NCBI GenBank assembly: GCA_032622095.1
Contig: CP136063.1
Coordinates: forward strand, 210,286,355-210,350,354
Direction of reading: 5' to 3'
DNA from: Siphonodentalium dalli
Lineage: Eukaryota > Mollusca > Scaphopoda > Gadilida > Siphonodentaliidae
Length of the DNA stretch: 64,000 bases
Of this stretch, positions 51,075 to 63,605 are shown piece by piece. Within the stretch, counting starts at the first letter, position 1. Each line of letters starts with the position of its first letter. Position numbers and translations under genes: made by a program. A model generated the notes under the pieces. The model was not told the DNA's origin, did no database searches, and was given only the letters and a program-made list of their open reading frames with translations.

Positions 51075-51906
51075 CCTGATGTTATATTGCAAGATAATCT
51101 CCAAACACCCACTGCAGTAACTCATCTATTTCACATCACTACGACGTACTAAAAAATCATAGATCTTATATACCCAACGGATGCGCAAAACACACCAGTT
51201 GTGGTGTTTGCTAATTTGCATATATTTAGTGAACACTAATATTCGAACTTTTAAGTTGATACTTTTATCGGACAAGCGTTATTATTTACTTTTTACATCG
51301 AAACAACTCGGTGATTCAATTTGTTCATATCGACATTATGATGCAAGATTGAAAGAGAGGATCCTTTGAGGTTGGTTGGTTATAAATGTTCGCTAATAGA
51401 CAACGTAATGCATACGTTTGTCGCGAATGAATGGTACTGTACGCTTATCCTCCGCGATGTCTGCAATGTGATCATAGATGTATTTTATGTGAGGATCGCC
51501 ATGTGCACTGACACATATGGAAGTACTTACTTAAATTGACAACTTCCCAATAGCTTAATTTCAGGGAAGACCGTTATGAAATGAACATCGCGAGTAAATT
51601 GCGCGCACAAGACGACATTGAATATGCCACATTGCAGAAGACGAGAAAATACCTACATGTATATATGGCTTATTGTTTTACATTGCATGGACCGATATTG
51701 ACGATTTGACCACCAAAATGATCGTAATTAAACGCGGATTATCACACGCTTAACAGCTTGACTCTCGTTTATGGAACAGAAATCCTATGGAACGATAAGT
51801 GGTTACTGAAAATATACATAATCGCGAAAGAAAGCACCCGTGACTCAGTGCAACATCGTGCGTGTGGATGGCAAGGATATTTTCTGTGGTATAATCGGAT
51901 AACAAA
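51075..51906. other. Insertion interior, no gene seen
   Basis: AT-rich unique sequence between the motif-bearing ends. The only open frame of note (51181-51369, 62 codons) has no similarity that I recognise, and there is no sign of transposase or reverse transcriptase motifs. Confidence 0.6.
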
Positions 51907-51927
51907 ACAGTTGTTGCCCTTCTTCTC

Positions 51928-52036
51928 GGGAGACATTGAGATTTGTCACCCGCTCGAGAACGGAATGTCTCCCTCGGAGCTTCGCTCCTCGGGAGACATT
52001 CCGTTCTCGAGCGGGTGACAAATCTCAATGTCTCCC
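51928..52036. repeat. Foldback palindrome: 46-bp perfect arms
   Basis: Positions 51928-51973 and 51991-52036 are exact reverse complements, 46 bp each. The 17-bp centre holds a second small hairpin, GGAGC-TTC-GCTCC (51976-51988). Outward, 51907-51927 and 52037-52057 continue the inverted repeat at 15 of 21 bases, reaching within 3 bp of the insertion's right edge. This is a structure typical of foldback or MITE-like elements. Confidence 0.92.
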
Positions 52037-52325
52037 TCGACAACGGGCGACAACTGTATAATGTTTGTAAACCAAGATCACGACACTGTGCATCCATTGC
52101 CAAGGGGGCATTAACTTTGACTCATCCGCCCATTGTTCACTTTGGGAAGAAACAAAAAGTGCAGGTCAGAATATATATCGTGTATTTGGGAAGGGACTCA
52201 AAACAAACCCCGATCATGTGTCACCCAAATTTTTGTCTTTTAGTCGTTTGGGCTAGAATTTTTGCTCATTTTGATCGCACGGGTACACGCAAATGAAAGA
52301 TGTCGACAAAACTGCGAAAATAAAA

Positions 52326-52620
52326 GTTCCGGGTCCAACTATATTGGACAGGCTACTAACCGCTGACTATTCACGGGCGCGATCCCACTACTGCTTGACA
52401 CGGGGACTTTTGCCTGCTGCGTTTCCGCCCTGGGCCGGTACGTCCCTCCTTAGACAACCTGACCACACGAGGCTCCCCAAGTGTGACCATATTGATGCCA
52501 AGCTTAGTGCGGACGCCCGATCGACATAGACCACCGGCTAGCAGTGACCCCATCCTCAAGCCGTCCTCCGAACCAGGCCTCCAAGTAGTTAGATTACAGG
52601 AGCACACCACAACTCCCAGC
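52326..52620 (-). ncRNA. 7SL: 7SL SRP RNA, copy 70
   Basis: Consensus RNA; tract type C. First copy to the right of the insertion; its downstream spacer begins at the insertion edge and has a private change at 52094. Confidence 0.92.
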
Positions 52621-53058
52621 CGACAACTCTCCTTCCCAACTGCACATTTGTATGCATTCACCTATAAGTGACATGTCCGAATCAACAACTGCACTTTGGT
52701 TGACCCATTTGTACAATCCATATGTTACAACCATACAGCCACGTGTCAAATCGAAAGACAGAGTTGTCCATCCTTGCCCACATACAACACTCAATGTTTG
52801 TAAACCAAGATCACGACACTGTGCATGCATTGCCAAGGGGGCATTAACTTTGACTCATCCGCCCATTGTTCACTTTGGGAAGAAACAAAAAGTGCAGGTC
52901 AGAATATATATCGTGTATTTGGGAAGGGACTCAAAACAAACCCCGATCATGTGTCACCCAAATTTTTGTCTTTTAGTCGTTTGGGCTAGAAATTTTGCTC
53001 ATTTTGATCGCACGGGTACACGCAAATGAAAGATGTCGACAAAACTGCGAAAATAAAA

Positions 53059-53353
53059 GTTCCGGGTCCAACTATATTGGACAGGCTACTAACCGCTGAC
53101 TATTCACGGGCGCGATCCCACTACTGCTTGACACGGGGACTTTTGCCTGCTGCGTTTCCGCCCTGGGCCGGTACGTCCCTCCTTAGACAACCTGACCACA
53201 CGAGGCTCCCCAAGTGTGACCATATTGATGCCAAGCTTAGTGCGGACGCCCGATCGACATAGACCACCGGCTAGCAGTGACCCCATCCTCAAGCCGTCCT
53301 CCGAACCAGGCCTCCAAGTAGTTAGATTACAGGAGCACACCACAACTCCCAGC
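53059..53353 (-). ncRNA. 7SL: 7SL SRP RNA, copy 71
   Basis: Consensus RNA; tract type C; private T-to-A near 52991. Confidence 0.92.
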
Positions 53354-53791
53354 CGACAACTCTCCTTCCCAACTGCACATTTGTATGCATTCACCTATAA
53401 GTGACATGTCCGAATCAACAACTGCACTTTGGTTGACCCATTTGTACAATCCATATGTTACAACCATACAGCCACGTGTCAAATCGAAAGACAGAGTTGT
53501 CCATCCTTGCCCACATACAACACTCAATGTTTGTAAACCAAGATCACGACACTGTGCATGCATTGCCAAGGGGGCATTAACTTTGACTCATCCGCCCATT
53601 GTTCACTTTGGGAAGAAACAAAAAGTGCAGGTCAGAATATATATCGTGTATTTGGGAAGGGACTCAAAACAAACCCCGATCATGTGTCACCCAAATTTTT
53701 GTCTTTTAGTCGTTTGGGCTAGAATTTTTGCTCATTTTGATCGCACGGGTACACGCAAATGAAAGATGTCGACAAAACTGCGAAAATAAAA

Positions 53792-54086
53792 GTTCCGGGT
53801 CCAACTATATTGGACAGGCTACTAACCGCTGACTATTCACGGGCGCGATCCCACTACTGCTTGACACGGGGACTTTTGCCTGCTGCGTTTCCGCCCTGGG
53901 CCGGTACGTCCCTCCTTAGACAACCTGACCACACGAGGCTCCCCAAGTGTGACCATATTGATGCCAAGCTTAGTGCGGACGCCCGATCGACATAGACCAC
54001 CGGCTAGCAGTGACCCCATCCTCAAGCCGTCCTCCGAACCAGGCCTCCAAGTAGTTAGATTACAGGAGCACACCACAACTCCCAGC
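53792..54086 (-). ncRNA. 7SL: 7SL SRP RNA, copy 72
   Basis: Consensus RNA; tract type C. Its upstream E-box is broken (CACGGG, 54210). Confidence 0.92.
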
Positions 54087-54524
54087 CGACAACTCTCCTT
54101 CCCAACTGCACATTTGTATGCATTCACCTATAAGTGACATGTCCGAATCAACAACTGCACTTTGGTTGACCCATTTGTACAATCCATATGTTACAACCAT
54201 ACAGCCACGGGTCAAATCGAAAGACAGAGTTGTCCATCCTTGCCCACATACAACACTCAATGTTTGTAAACCAAGATCACGACACTGTGCATGCATTGCC
54301 AAGGGGGCATTAACTTTGACTCATCCGCCCATTGTTCACTTTGGGAAGAAACAAAAAGTGCAGGTCAGAATATATATCGTGTATTTGGGAAGGGACTCAA
54401 AACAAACCCCGATCATGTGTCACCCAAATTTTTGTCTTTTAGTCGTTTGGGCTAGAATTTTTGCTCATTTTGATCGCACGGGTACACGCAAATGAAAGAT
54501 GTCGACAAAACTGCGAAAATAAAA

Positions 54525-54819
54525 GTTCCGGGTCCAACTATATTGGACAGGCTACTAACCGCTGACTATTCACGGGCGCGATCCCACTACTGCTTGACAC
54601 GGGGACTTTTGCCTGCTGCGTTTCCGCCCTGGGCCGGTACGTCCCTCCTTAGACAACCTGACCACACGAGGCTCCCCAAGTGTGACCATATTGATGCCAA
54701 GCTTAGTGCGGACGCCCGATCGACATAGACCACCGGCTAGCAGTGACCCCATCCTCAAGCCGTCCTCCGAACCAGGCCTCCAAGTAGTTAGATTACAGGA
54801 GCACACCACAACTCCCAGC
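54525..54819 (-). ncRNA. 7SL: 7SL SRP RNA, copy 73
   Basis: Consensus RNA; tract type C. Confidence 0.92.
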
Positions 54820-55257
54820 CGACAACTCTCCTTCCCAACTGCACATTTGTATGCATTCACCTATAAGTGACATGTCCGAATCAACAACTGCACTTTGGTT
54901 GACCCATTTGTACAATCCATATGTTACAACCATACAGCCACGTGTCAAATCGAAAGACAGAGTTGTCCATCCTTGCCCACATACAACACTCAATGTTTGT
55001 AAACCAAGATCACGACACTGTGCATGCATTGCCAAGGGGGCATTAACTTTGACTCATCCGCCCATTGTTCACTTTGGGAAGAAACAAAAAGTGCAGGTCA
55101 GAATATATATCGTGTATTTGGGAAGGGACTCAAAACAAACCCCGATCATGTGTCACCCAAATTTTTGTCTTTTAGTCGTTTGGGCTAGAATTTTTGCTCA
55201 TTTTGATCGCACGGGTACACGCAAATGAAAGATGTCGACAAAACTGCGAAAATAAAA

Positions 55258-55552
55258 GTTCCGGGTCCAACTATATTGGACAGGCTACTAACAGCTGACT
55301 ATTCACGGGCGCGATCCCACTACTGCTTGACACGGGGACTTTTGCCTGCTGCGTTTCCGCCCTGGGCCGGTACGTCCCTCCTTAGACAACCTGACCACAC
55401 GAGGCTCCCCAAGTGTGACCATATTGATGCCAAGCTTAGTGCGGACGCCCGATCGACATAGACCACCGGCTAGCAGTGACCCCATCCTCAAGCCGTCCTC
55501 CGAACCAGGCCTCCAAGTAGTTAGATTACAGGAGCACACCACAACTCCCAGC
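55258..55552 (-). ncRNA. 7SL: 7SL SRP RNA, copy 74
   Basis: G260U (55293), private. Tract type C. Confidence 0.92.
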
Positions 55553-55990
55553 CGACAACTCTCCTTCCCAACTGCACATTTGTATGCATTCACCTATAAG
55601 TGACATGTCCGAATCAACAACTGCACTTTGGTTGACCCATTTGTACAATCCATATGTTACAACCATACAGCCACGTGTCAAATCGAAAGACAGAGTTGTC
55701 CATCCTTGCCCACATACAACACTCAATGTTTGTAAACCAAGATCACGACACTGTGCATGCATTGCCAAGGGGGCATTAACTTTGACTCATCCGCCCATTG
55801 TTCACTTTGGGAAGAAACAAAAAGTGCAGGTCAGAATATATATCGTGTATTTGGGAAGGGACTCAAAACAAACCCCGATCATGTGTCACCCAAATTTTTG
55901 TCTTTTAGTCGTTTGGGCTAGAATTTTTGCTCATTTTGATCGCACGGGTACACGCAAATGAAAGATGTCGACAAAACTGCGAAAATAAAA

Positions 55991-56285
55991 GTTCCGGGTC
56001 CAACTATATTGGACAGGCTACTAACCGCTGACTATTCACGGGCGCGATCCCACTACTGCTTGACACGGGGACTTTTGCCTGCTGCGTTTCCGCCCTGGGC
56101 CGGTACGTCCCTCCTTAGACAACCTGACCACACGAGGCTCCCCAAGTGTGACCATATTGATGCCAAGCTTAGTGCGGACGCCCGATCGACATAGACCACC
56201 GGCTAGCAGTGACCCCATCCTCAAGCCGTCCTCCGAACCAGGCCTCCAAGTAGTTAGATTACAGGAGCACACCACAACTCCCAGC
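55991..56285 (-). ncRNA. 7SL: 7SL SRP RNA, copy 75
   Basis: Consensus RNA; tract type C. Confidence 0.92.
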
Positions 56286-56723
56286 CGACAACTCTCCTTC
56301 CCAACTGCACATTTGTATGCATTCACCTATAAGTGACATGTCCGAATCAACAACTGCACTTTGGTTGACCCATTTGTACAATCCATATGTTACAACCATA
56401 CAGCCACGTGTCAAATCGAAAGACAGAGTTGTCCATCCTTGCCCACATACAACACTCAATGTTTGTAAACCAAGATCACGACACTGTGCATGCATTGCCA
56501 AGGGGGCATTAACTTTGACTCATCCGCCCATTGTTCACTTTGGGAAGAAACAAAAAGTGCAGGTCAGAATATATATCGTGTATTTGGGAAGGGACTCAAA
56601 ACAAACCCCGATCATGTGTCACCCAAATTTTTGTCTTTTAGTCGTTTGGGCTAGAATTTTTGCTCATTTTGATCGCACGGGTACACGCAAATGAAAGATG
56701 TCGACAAAACTGCGAAAATAAAA

Positions 56724-57018
56724 GTTCCGGGTCCAACTATATTGGACAGGCTACTAACCGCTGACTATTCACGGGCGCGATCCCACTACTGCTTGACACG
56801 GGGACTTTTGCCTGCTGCGTTTCCGCCCTGGGCCGGTACGTCCCTCCTTAGACAACCTGACCACACGAGGCTCCCCAAGTGTGACCATATTGATGCCAAG
56901 CTTAGTGCGGACGCCCGATCGACATAGACCACCGGCTAGCAGTGACCCCATCCTCAAGCCGTCCTCCGAACCAGGCCTCCAAGTAGTTAGATTACAGGAG
57001 CACACCACAACTCCCAGC
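56724..57018 (-). ncRNA. 7SL: 7SL SRP RNA, copy 76
   Basis: Consensus RNA; tract type C. Confidence 0.92.
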
Positions 57019-57456
57019 CGACAACTCTCCTTCCCAACTGCACATTTGTATGCATTCACCTATAAGTGACATGTCCGAATCAACAACTGCACTTTGGTTG
57101 ACCCATTTGTACAATCCATATGTTACAACCATACAGCCACGTGTCAAATCGAAAGACAGAGTTGTCCATCCTTGCCCACATACAACACTCAATGTTTGTA
57201 AACCAAGATCACGACACTGTGCATGCATTGCCAAGGGGGCATTAACTTTGACTCATCCGCCCATTGTTCACTTTGGGAAGAAACAAAAAGTGCAGGTCAG
57301 AATATATATCGTGTATTTGGGAAGGGACTCAAAACAAACCCCGATCATGTGTCACCCAAATTTTTGTCTTTTAGTCGTTTGGGCTAGAATTTTTGCTCAT
57401 TTTGATCGCACGGGTACACGCAAATGAAAGATGTCGACAAAACTGCGAAAATAAAA

Positions 57457-57751
57457 GTTCCGGGTCCAACTATATTGGACAGGCTACTAACCGCTGACTA
57501 TTCACGGGCGCGATCCCACTACTGCTTGACACGGGGACTTTTGCCTGCTGCGTTTCCGCCCTGGGCCGGTACGTCCCTCCTTAGACAACCTGACCACACG
57601 AGGCTCCCCAAGTGTGACCATATTGATGCCAAGCTTAGTGCGGACGCCCGATCGACATAGACCACCGGCTAGCAGTGACCCCATCCTCAAGCCGTCCTCC
57701 GAACCAGGCCTCCAAGTAGTTAGATTACAGGAGCACACCACAACTCCCAGC
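57457..57751 (-). ncRNA. 7SL: 7SL SRP RNA, copy 77
   Basis: Consensus RNA; tract type C. Confidence 0.92.
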
Positions 57752-58189
57752 CGACAACTCTCCTTCCCAACTGCACATTTGTATGCATTCACCTATAAGT
57801 GACATGTCCGAATCAACAACTGCACTTTGGTTGACCCATTTGTACAATCCATATGTTACAACCATACAGCCACGTGTCAAATCGAAAGACAGAGTTGTCC
57901 ATCCTTGCCCACATACAACACTCAATGTTTGTAAACCAAGATCACGACACTGTGCATGCATTGCCAAGGGGGCATTAACTTTGACTCATCCGCCCATTGT
58001 TCACTTTGGGAAGAAACAAAAAGTGCAGGTCAGAATATATATCGTGTATTTGGGAAGGGACTCAAAACAAACCCCGATCATGTGTCACCCAAATTTTTGT
58101 CTTTTAGTCGTTTGGGCTAGAATTTTTGCTCATTTTGATCGCACGGGTACACGCAAATGAAAGATGTCGACAAAACTGCGAAAATAAAA

Positions 58190-58484
58190 GTTCCGGGTCC
58201 AACTATATTGGACAGGCTACTAACCGCTGACTATTCACGGGCGCGATCCCACTACTGCTTGACACGGGGACTTTTGCCTGCTGCGTTTCCGCCCTGGGCC
58301 GATACGTCCCTCCTTAGACAACCTGACCACACGAGGCTCCCCAAGTGTGACCATATTGATGCCAAGCTTAGTGCGGACGCCCGATCGACATAGACCACCG
58401 GCTAGCAGTGACCCCATCCTCAAGCCGTCCTCCGAACCAGGCCTCCAAGTAGTTAGATTACAGGAGCACACCACAACTCCCAGC
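58190..58484 (-). ncRNA. 7SL: 7SL SRP RNA, copy 78
   Basis: C183U (58302), private. Tract type C. Confidence 0.92.
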
Positions 58485-58922
58485 CGACAACTCTCCTTCC
58501 CAACTGCACATTTGTATGCATTCACCTATAAGTGACATGTCCGAATCAACAACTGCACTTTGGTTGACCCATTTGTACAATCCATATGTTACAACCATAC
58601 AGCCACGTGTCAAATCGAAAGACAGAGTTGTCCATCCTTGCCCACATACAACACTCAATGTTTGTAAACCAAGATCACGACACTGTGCATGCATTGCCAA
58701 GGGGGCATTAACTTTGACTCATCCGCCCATTGTTCACTTTGGGAAGAAACAAAAAGTGCAGGTCAGAATATATATCGTGTATTTGGGAAGGGACTCAAAA
58801 CAAACCCCGATCATGTGTCACCCAAATTTTTGTCTTTTAGTCGTTTGGGCTATAATTTTTGCTCATTTTGATCGCACGGGCACACGCAAATGAAAGATGT
58901 CGACAAAACTGCGAAAATAAAA

Positions 58923-59217
58923 GTTCCGGGTCCAACTATATTGGACAGGCTACTAACCGCTGACTATTCACGGGCGCGATCCCACTACTGCTTGACACGG
59001 GGACTTTTGCCTGCTGCGTTTCCGCCCTGGGCCGGTACGTCCCTCCTTAGACAACCTGACCACACGAGGCTCCCCAAGTGTGACCATATTGATGCCAAGC
59101 TTAGTGCGGACGCCCGATCGACATAGACCACCGGCTAGCAGTGACCCCATCCTCAAGCCGTCCTCCGAACCAGGCCTCCAAGTAGTTAGATTACAGGAGC
59201 ACACCACAACTCCCAGC
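58923..59217 (-). ncRNA. 7SL: 7SL SRP RNA, copy 79
   Basis: Consensus RNA; tract type C; private spacer changes near 58853, 58881, 59301 and 59345. Confidence 0.92.
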
Positions 59218-59655
59218 CGACAACTCTCCTTCCCAACTGCACATTTGTATGCATTCACCTATAAGTGACATGTCCGAATCAACAACTGCACTTTGGTTGA
59301 GCCATTTGTACAATCCATATGTTACAACCATACAGCCACGTGTCGAATCGAAAGACAGAGTTGTCCATCCTTGCCCACATACAACACTCAATGTTTGTAA
59401 ACCAAGATCACGACACTGTGCATGCATTGCCAAGGGGGCATTAACTTTGACTCATCCGCCCATTGTTCACTTTGGGAAGAAACAAAAAGTGCAGGTCAGA
59501 ATATATATCGTGTATTTGGGAAGGGACTCAAAACAAACCCCGATCATGTGTCACCCAAATTTTTGTCTTTTAGTCGTTTGGGCTAGAATTTTTGCTCATT
59601 TTGATCGCACGGGTACACGCAAATGAAAGATGTCGACAAAACTGCGAAAATAAAA

Positions 59656-59950
59656 GTTCCGGGTCCAACTATATTGGACAGGCTACTAACCGCTGACTAT
59701 TCACGGGCGCGATCCCACTACTGCTTGACACGGGGACTTTTGCCTGCTGCGTTTCCGCCCTGGGCCGGTACGTCCCTCCTTAGACAACCTGACCACACGA
59801 GGCTCCCCAAGTGTGACCATATTGATGCCAAGCTTAGTGCGGACGCCCGATCGACATAGACCACCGGCTAGCAGTGACCCCATCCTCAAGCCGTCCTCCG
59901 AACCAGGCCTCCAAGTAGTTAGATTACAGGAGCACACCACAACTCCCAGC
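59656..59950 (-). ncRNA. 7SL: 7SL SRP RNA, copy 80
   Basis: Consensus RNA; tract type C. Confidence 0.92.
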
Positions 59951-60388
59951 CGACAACTCTCCTTCCCAACTGCACATTTGTATGCATTCACCTATAAGTG
60001 ACATGTCCGAATCAACAACTGCACTTTGGTTGACCCATTTGTACAATCCATATGTTACAACCATACAGCCACGTGTCAAATCGAAAGACAGAGTTGTCCA
60101 TCCTTGCCCACATACAACACTCAATGTTTGTAAACCAAGATCACGACACTGTGCATGCATTGCCAAGGGGGCATTAACTTTGACTCATCCGCCCATTGTT
60201 CACTTTGGGAAGAAACAAAAAGTGCAGGTCAGAATATATATCGTGTATTTGGGAAGGGACTCAAAACAAACCCCGATCATGTGTCACCCAAATTTTTGTC
60301 TTTTAGTCGTTTGGGCTAGAATTTTTGCTCATTTTGATCGCACGGGTACACGCAAATGAAAGATGTCGACAAAACTGCGAAAATAAAA

Positions 60389-60683
60389 GTTCCGGGTCCA
60401 ACTATATTGGACAGGCTACTAACCGCTGACTATTCACGGGCGCGATCCCACTACTGCTTGACACGGGGACTTTTGCCTGCTGCGTTTCCGCCCTGGGCCG
60501 GTACGTCCCTCCTTAGACAACCTGACCACACGAGGCTCCCCAAGTGTGACCATATTGATGCCAAGCTTAGTGCGGACGCCCGATCGACATAGACCACCGG
60601 CTAGCAGTGACCCCATCCTCAAGCCGTCCTCCGAACCAGGCCTCCAAGTAGTTAGATTACAGGAGCACACCACAACTCACAGC
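60389..60683 (-). ncRNA. 7SL: 7SL SRP RNA, copy 81
   Basis: G5U (60679), which removes the G5-C22 pair at the foot of helix 3. Tract type C. Confidence 0.9.
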
Positions 60684-61121
60684 CGACAACTCTCCTTCCC
60701 AACTGCACATTTGTATGCATTCACCTATAAGTGACATGTCCGAATCAACAACTGCACTTTGGTTGACCCATTTGTACAATCCATATGTTACAACCATACA
60801 GCCACGTGTCAAATCGAAAGACAGAGTTGTCCATCCTTGCCCACATACAACACTCAATGTTTGTAAACCAAGATCACGACACTGTGCATGCATTGCCAAG
60901 GGGGCATTAACTTTTACTCATCCGCCCATTGTTCACTTTGGGAAGAAACAAAAAGTGCAGGTCAGAATATATATCGTGTATTTGGGAAGGGACTCAAAAC
61001 AAACCCCGATCATGTGTCACCCAAATTTTTGTCTTTTAGTCGTTTGGGCTAGAATTTTTGCTCATTTTGATCGCACGGGTACACGCAAATGAAAGATGTC
61101 GACAAAACTGCGAAAATAAAA

Positions 61122-61416
61122 GTTCCGGGTCCAACTATATTGGACAGGCTACTAACCGCTGACTATTCACGGGCGCGATCCCACTACTGCTTGACACGGG
61201 GACTTTTGCCTGCTGCGTTTCCGCCCTGGGCCGGTACGTCCCTCCTTAGACAACCTGACCACACGAGGCTCCCCAAGTGTGACCATATTGATGCCAAGCT
61301 TAGTGCGGACGCCCGATCGACATAGACCACCGGCTAGCAGTGACCCCATCCTCAAGCCGTCCTCCGAACCAGGCCTCCAAGTAGTTAGATTACAGGAGCA
61401 CACCACAACTCCCAGC
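61122..61416 (-). ncRNA. 7SL: 7SL SRP RNA, copy 82
   Basis: Consensus RNA; tract type C; a private G-to-T near 60915 lies downstream. Confidence 0.92.
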
Positions 61417-61854
61417 CGACAACTCTCCTTCCCAACTGCACATTTGTATGCATTCACCTATAAGTGACATGTCCGAATCAACAACTGCACTTTGGTTGAC
61501 CCATTTGTACAATCCATATGTTACAACCATACAGCCACGTGTCAAATCGAAAGACAGAGTTGTCCATCCTTGCCCACATACAACACTCAATGTTTGTAAA
61601 CCAAGATCACGACACTGTGCATGCATTGCCAAGGGGGCATTAACTTTGACTCATCCGCCCATTGTTCACTTTGGGAAGAAACAAAAAGTGCAGGTCAGAA
61701 TATATATCGTGTATTTGGGAAGGGACTCAAAACAAACCCCGATCATGTGTCACCCAAATTTTTGTCTTTTAGTCGTTTGGGCTAGAATTTTTGCTCATTT
61801 TGATCGCACGGGTACACGCAAATGAAAGATGTCGACAAAACTGCGAAAATAAAA

Positions 61855-62149
61855 GTTCCGGGTCCAACTATATTGGACAGGCTACTAACCGCTGACTATT
61901 CACGGGCGCGATCCCACTACTGCTTGACACGGGGACTTTTGCCTGCTGCGTTTCCGCCCTGGGCCGGTATGTCCCTCCTTAGACAACCTGACCACACGAG
62001 GCTCCCCAAGTGTGAGCATATTGATGCCAAGCTTAGTGCGGACGCCCGATCGACATAGACCACCGGCTAGCAGTGACCCCATCCTCAAGCCGTCCTCCGA
62101 ACCAGGCCTCCAAGTAGTTAGATTACAGGAGCACACCACAACTCCCAGC
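61855..62149 (-). ncRNA. 7SL: 7SL SRP RNA, copy 83
   Basis: G180A (61970) and G134C (62016), the latter at the foot of helix 6. Both private. Upstream AP-1-like site is altered near 62385. Tract type C. Confidence 0.9.
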
Positions 62150-62587
62150 CGACAACTCTCCTTCCCAACTGCACATTTGTATGCATTCACCTATAAGTGA
62201 CATGTCCGAATCAACAACTGCACTTTGGTTGACCCATTTGTACAATCCATATGTTACAACCATACAGCCACGTGTCAAATCGAAAGACAGAGTTGTCCAT
62301 CCTTGCCCACATACAACACTCAATGTTTGTAAACCAAGATCACGACACTGTGCATGCATTGCCAAGGGGGCATTAACTTTGACCCATCCGCCCATTGTTC
62401 ACTTTGGGAAGAAACAAAAAGTGCAGGTCAGAATATATATCGTGTATTTGGGAAGGGACTCAAAACAAACCCCGATCATGTGTCACCCAAATTTTTGTCT
62501 TTTAGTCGTTTGGGCTAGAATTTTTGCTCATTTTGATCGCACGGGTACACGCAAATGAAAGATGTCGACAAAACTGCGAAAATAAAA

Positions 62588-62882
62588 GTTCCGGGTCCAA
62601 CTATATTGGACAGGCTACTAACCGCTGACTATTCACGGGCGCGATCCCACTACTGCTTGACACGGGGACTTTTGCCTGCTGCGTTTCCGCCCTGGGCCGG
62701 TACGTCCCTCCTTAGACAACCTGACCACACGAGGCTCCCCAAGTGTGACCATATTGATGCCAAGCTTAGTGCGGACGCCCGATCGACATAGACCACCGGC
62801 TAGCAGTGACCCCATCCTCAAGCCGTCCTCCGAACCAGGCCTCCAAGTAGTTAGATTACAGGAGCACACCACAACTCCCAGC
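62588..62882 (-). ncRNA. 7SL: 7SL SRP RNA, copy 84
   Basis: Consensus RNA; tract type C. Confidence 0.92.
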
Positions 62883-63320
62883 CGACAACTCTCCTTCCCA
62901 ACTGCACATTTGTATGCATTCACCTATAAGTGACATGTCCGAATCAACAACTGCACTTTGGTTGACCCATTTGTACAATCCATATGTTACAACCATACAG
63001 CCACGTGTCAAATCGAAAGACAGAGTTGTCCATCCTTGCCCACATACAACACTCAATGTTTGTAAACCAAGATCACGACACTGTGCATGCATTGCCAAGG
63101 GGGCATTAACTTTGACTCATCCGCCCATTGTTCACTTTGGGAAGAAACAAAAAGTGCAGGTCAGAATATATATCGTGTATTTGGGAAGGGACTCAAAACA
63201 AACCCCGATCATGTGTCACCCAAATTTTTGTCTTTTAGTCGTTTGGGCTAGAATTTTTGCTCATTTTGATCGCACGGGTAAACGCAAATGAAAGATGTCG
63301 ACAAAACTGCGAAAATAAAA

Positions 63321-63605
63321 GTTCCGGGTCCAACTATATTGGACAGGCTGACTATTCACGGGCGCGATCCCACTACTGCTTGACACGGGGACTTTTGCCT
63401 GCTGCGTTTCCGCCCTGGGCCGGTACGTCCCTCCTTAGACAACCTGACCACACGAGGCTCCCCAAGTGTGACCATATTGATGCCAAGCTTAGTGCGGACG
63501 CCCGATCGACATAGACCACCGGCTAGCAGTGACCCCATCCTCAAGCCGTCCTCCGAACCAGGCCTCCAAGTAGTTAGATTACAGGAGCACACCACAACTC
63601 CCAGC
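63321..63605 (-). pseudogene. 7SL: 7SL SRP RNA, copy 85, with 10-bp deletion
   Basis: Ten bases (ACTAACCGCT on the plus strand) are missing after 63350, between two GCT triplets, which suggests slippage. The RNA loses about positions 258-267 in the 3' strand between the S domain and the terminal Alu segment, so AGUCAGCGGUUAGUAGCCUG becomes AGUCAGCCUG. The other landmarks and the terminator are intact. It could still be transcribed, but it would probably fold abnormally at the Alu/S boundary. Pseudogene status is inferred. Tract type C. Confidence 0.65.

Larger units (their letters stand above)
50961..52060. mobile_element. 1,100-bp insertion, probable non-autonomous DNA transposon
   Basis: The spacer reads ...CAACACTCA, then 1,100 bp of unrelated AT-rich DNA, then ATGTTTGTAAACC in exact register, so no array sequence was lost. 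Motifs recur at the two ends: GGCGACAAATC and GAGACATTG near 51020-51061, and GGTGACAAATC and GAGACATTG in the right-hand foldback. The left part also has an inverted pair CGGGCGACA (51018-51026) and TGTCGCCCG (51035-51043). There is no protein above 62 residues within it and none that I recognise. A target-site duplication is not clear: left ATTGTTAT against right AATGTTTG matches 5 of 8. Class is therefore unresolved. Confidence 0.7.

Noticed and set aside
51181-51369. 62-codon open frame in the insertion
   Set aside because: Short, AT-rich, no recognisable motif; length is within chance for this base composition.
50961-52060. 8-bp target-site duplication around the insertion (hAT-like)
   Set aside because: Left ATTGTTAT and right AATGTTTG agree at only 5 of 8 bases, and the unit resumes in register with exactly 1,100 added bases, so a duplication is not demonstrated.
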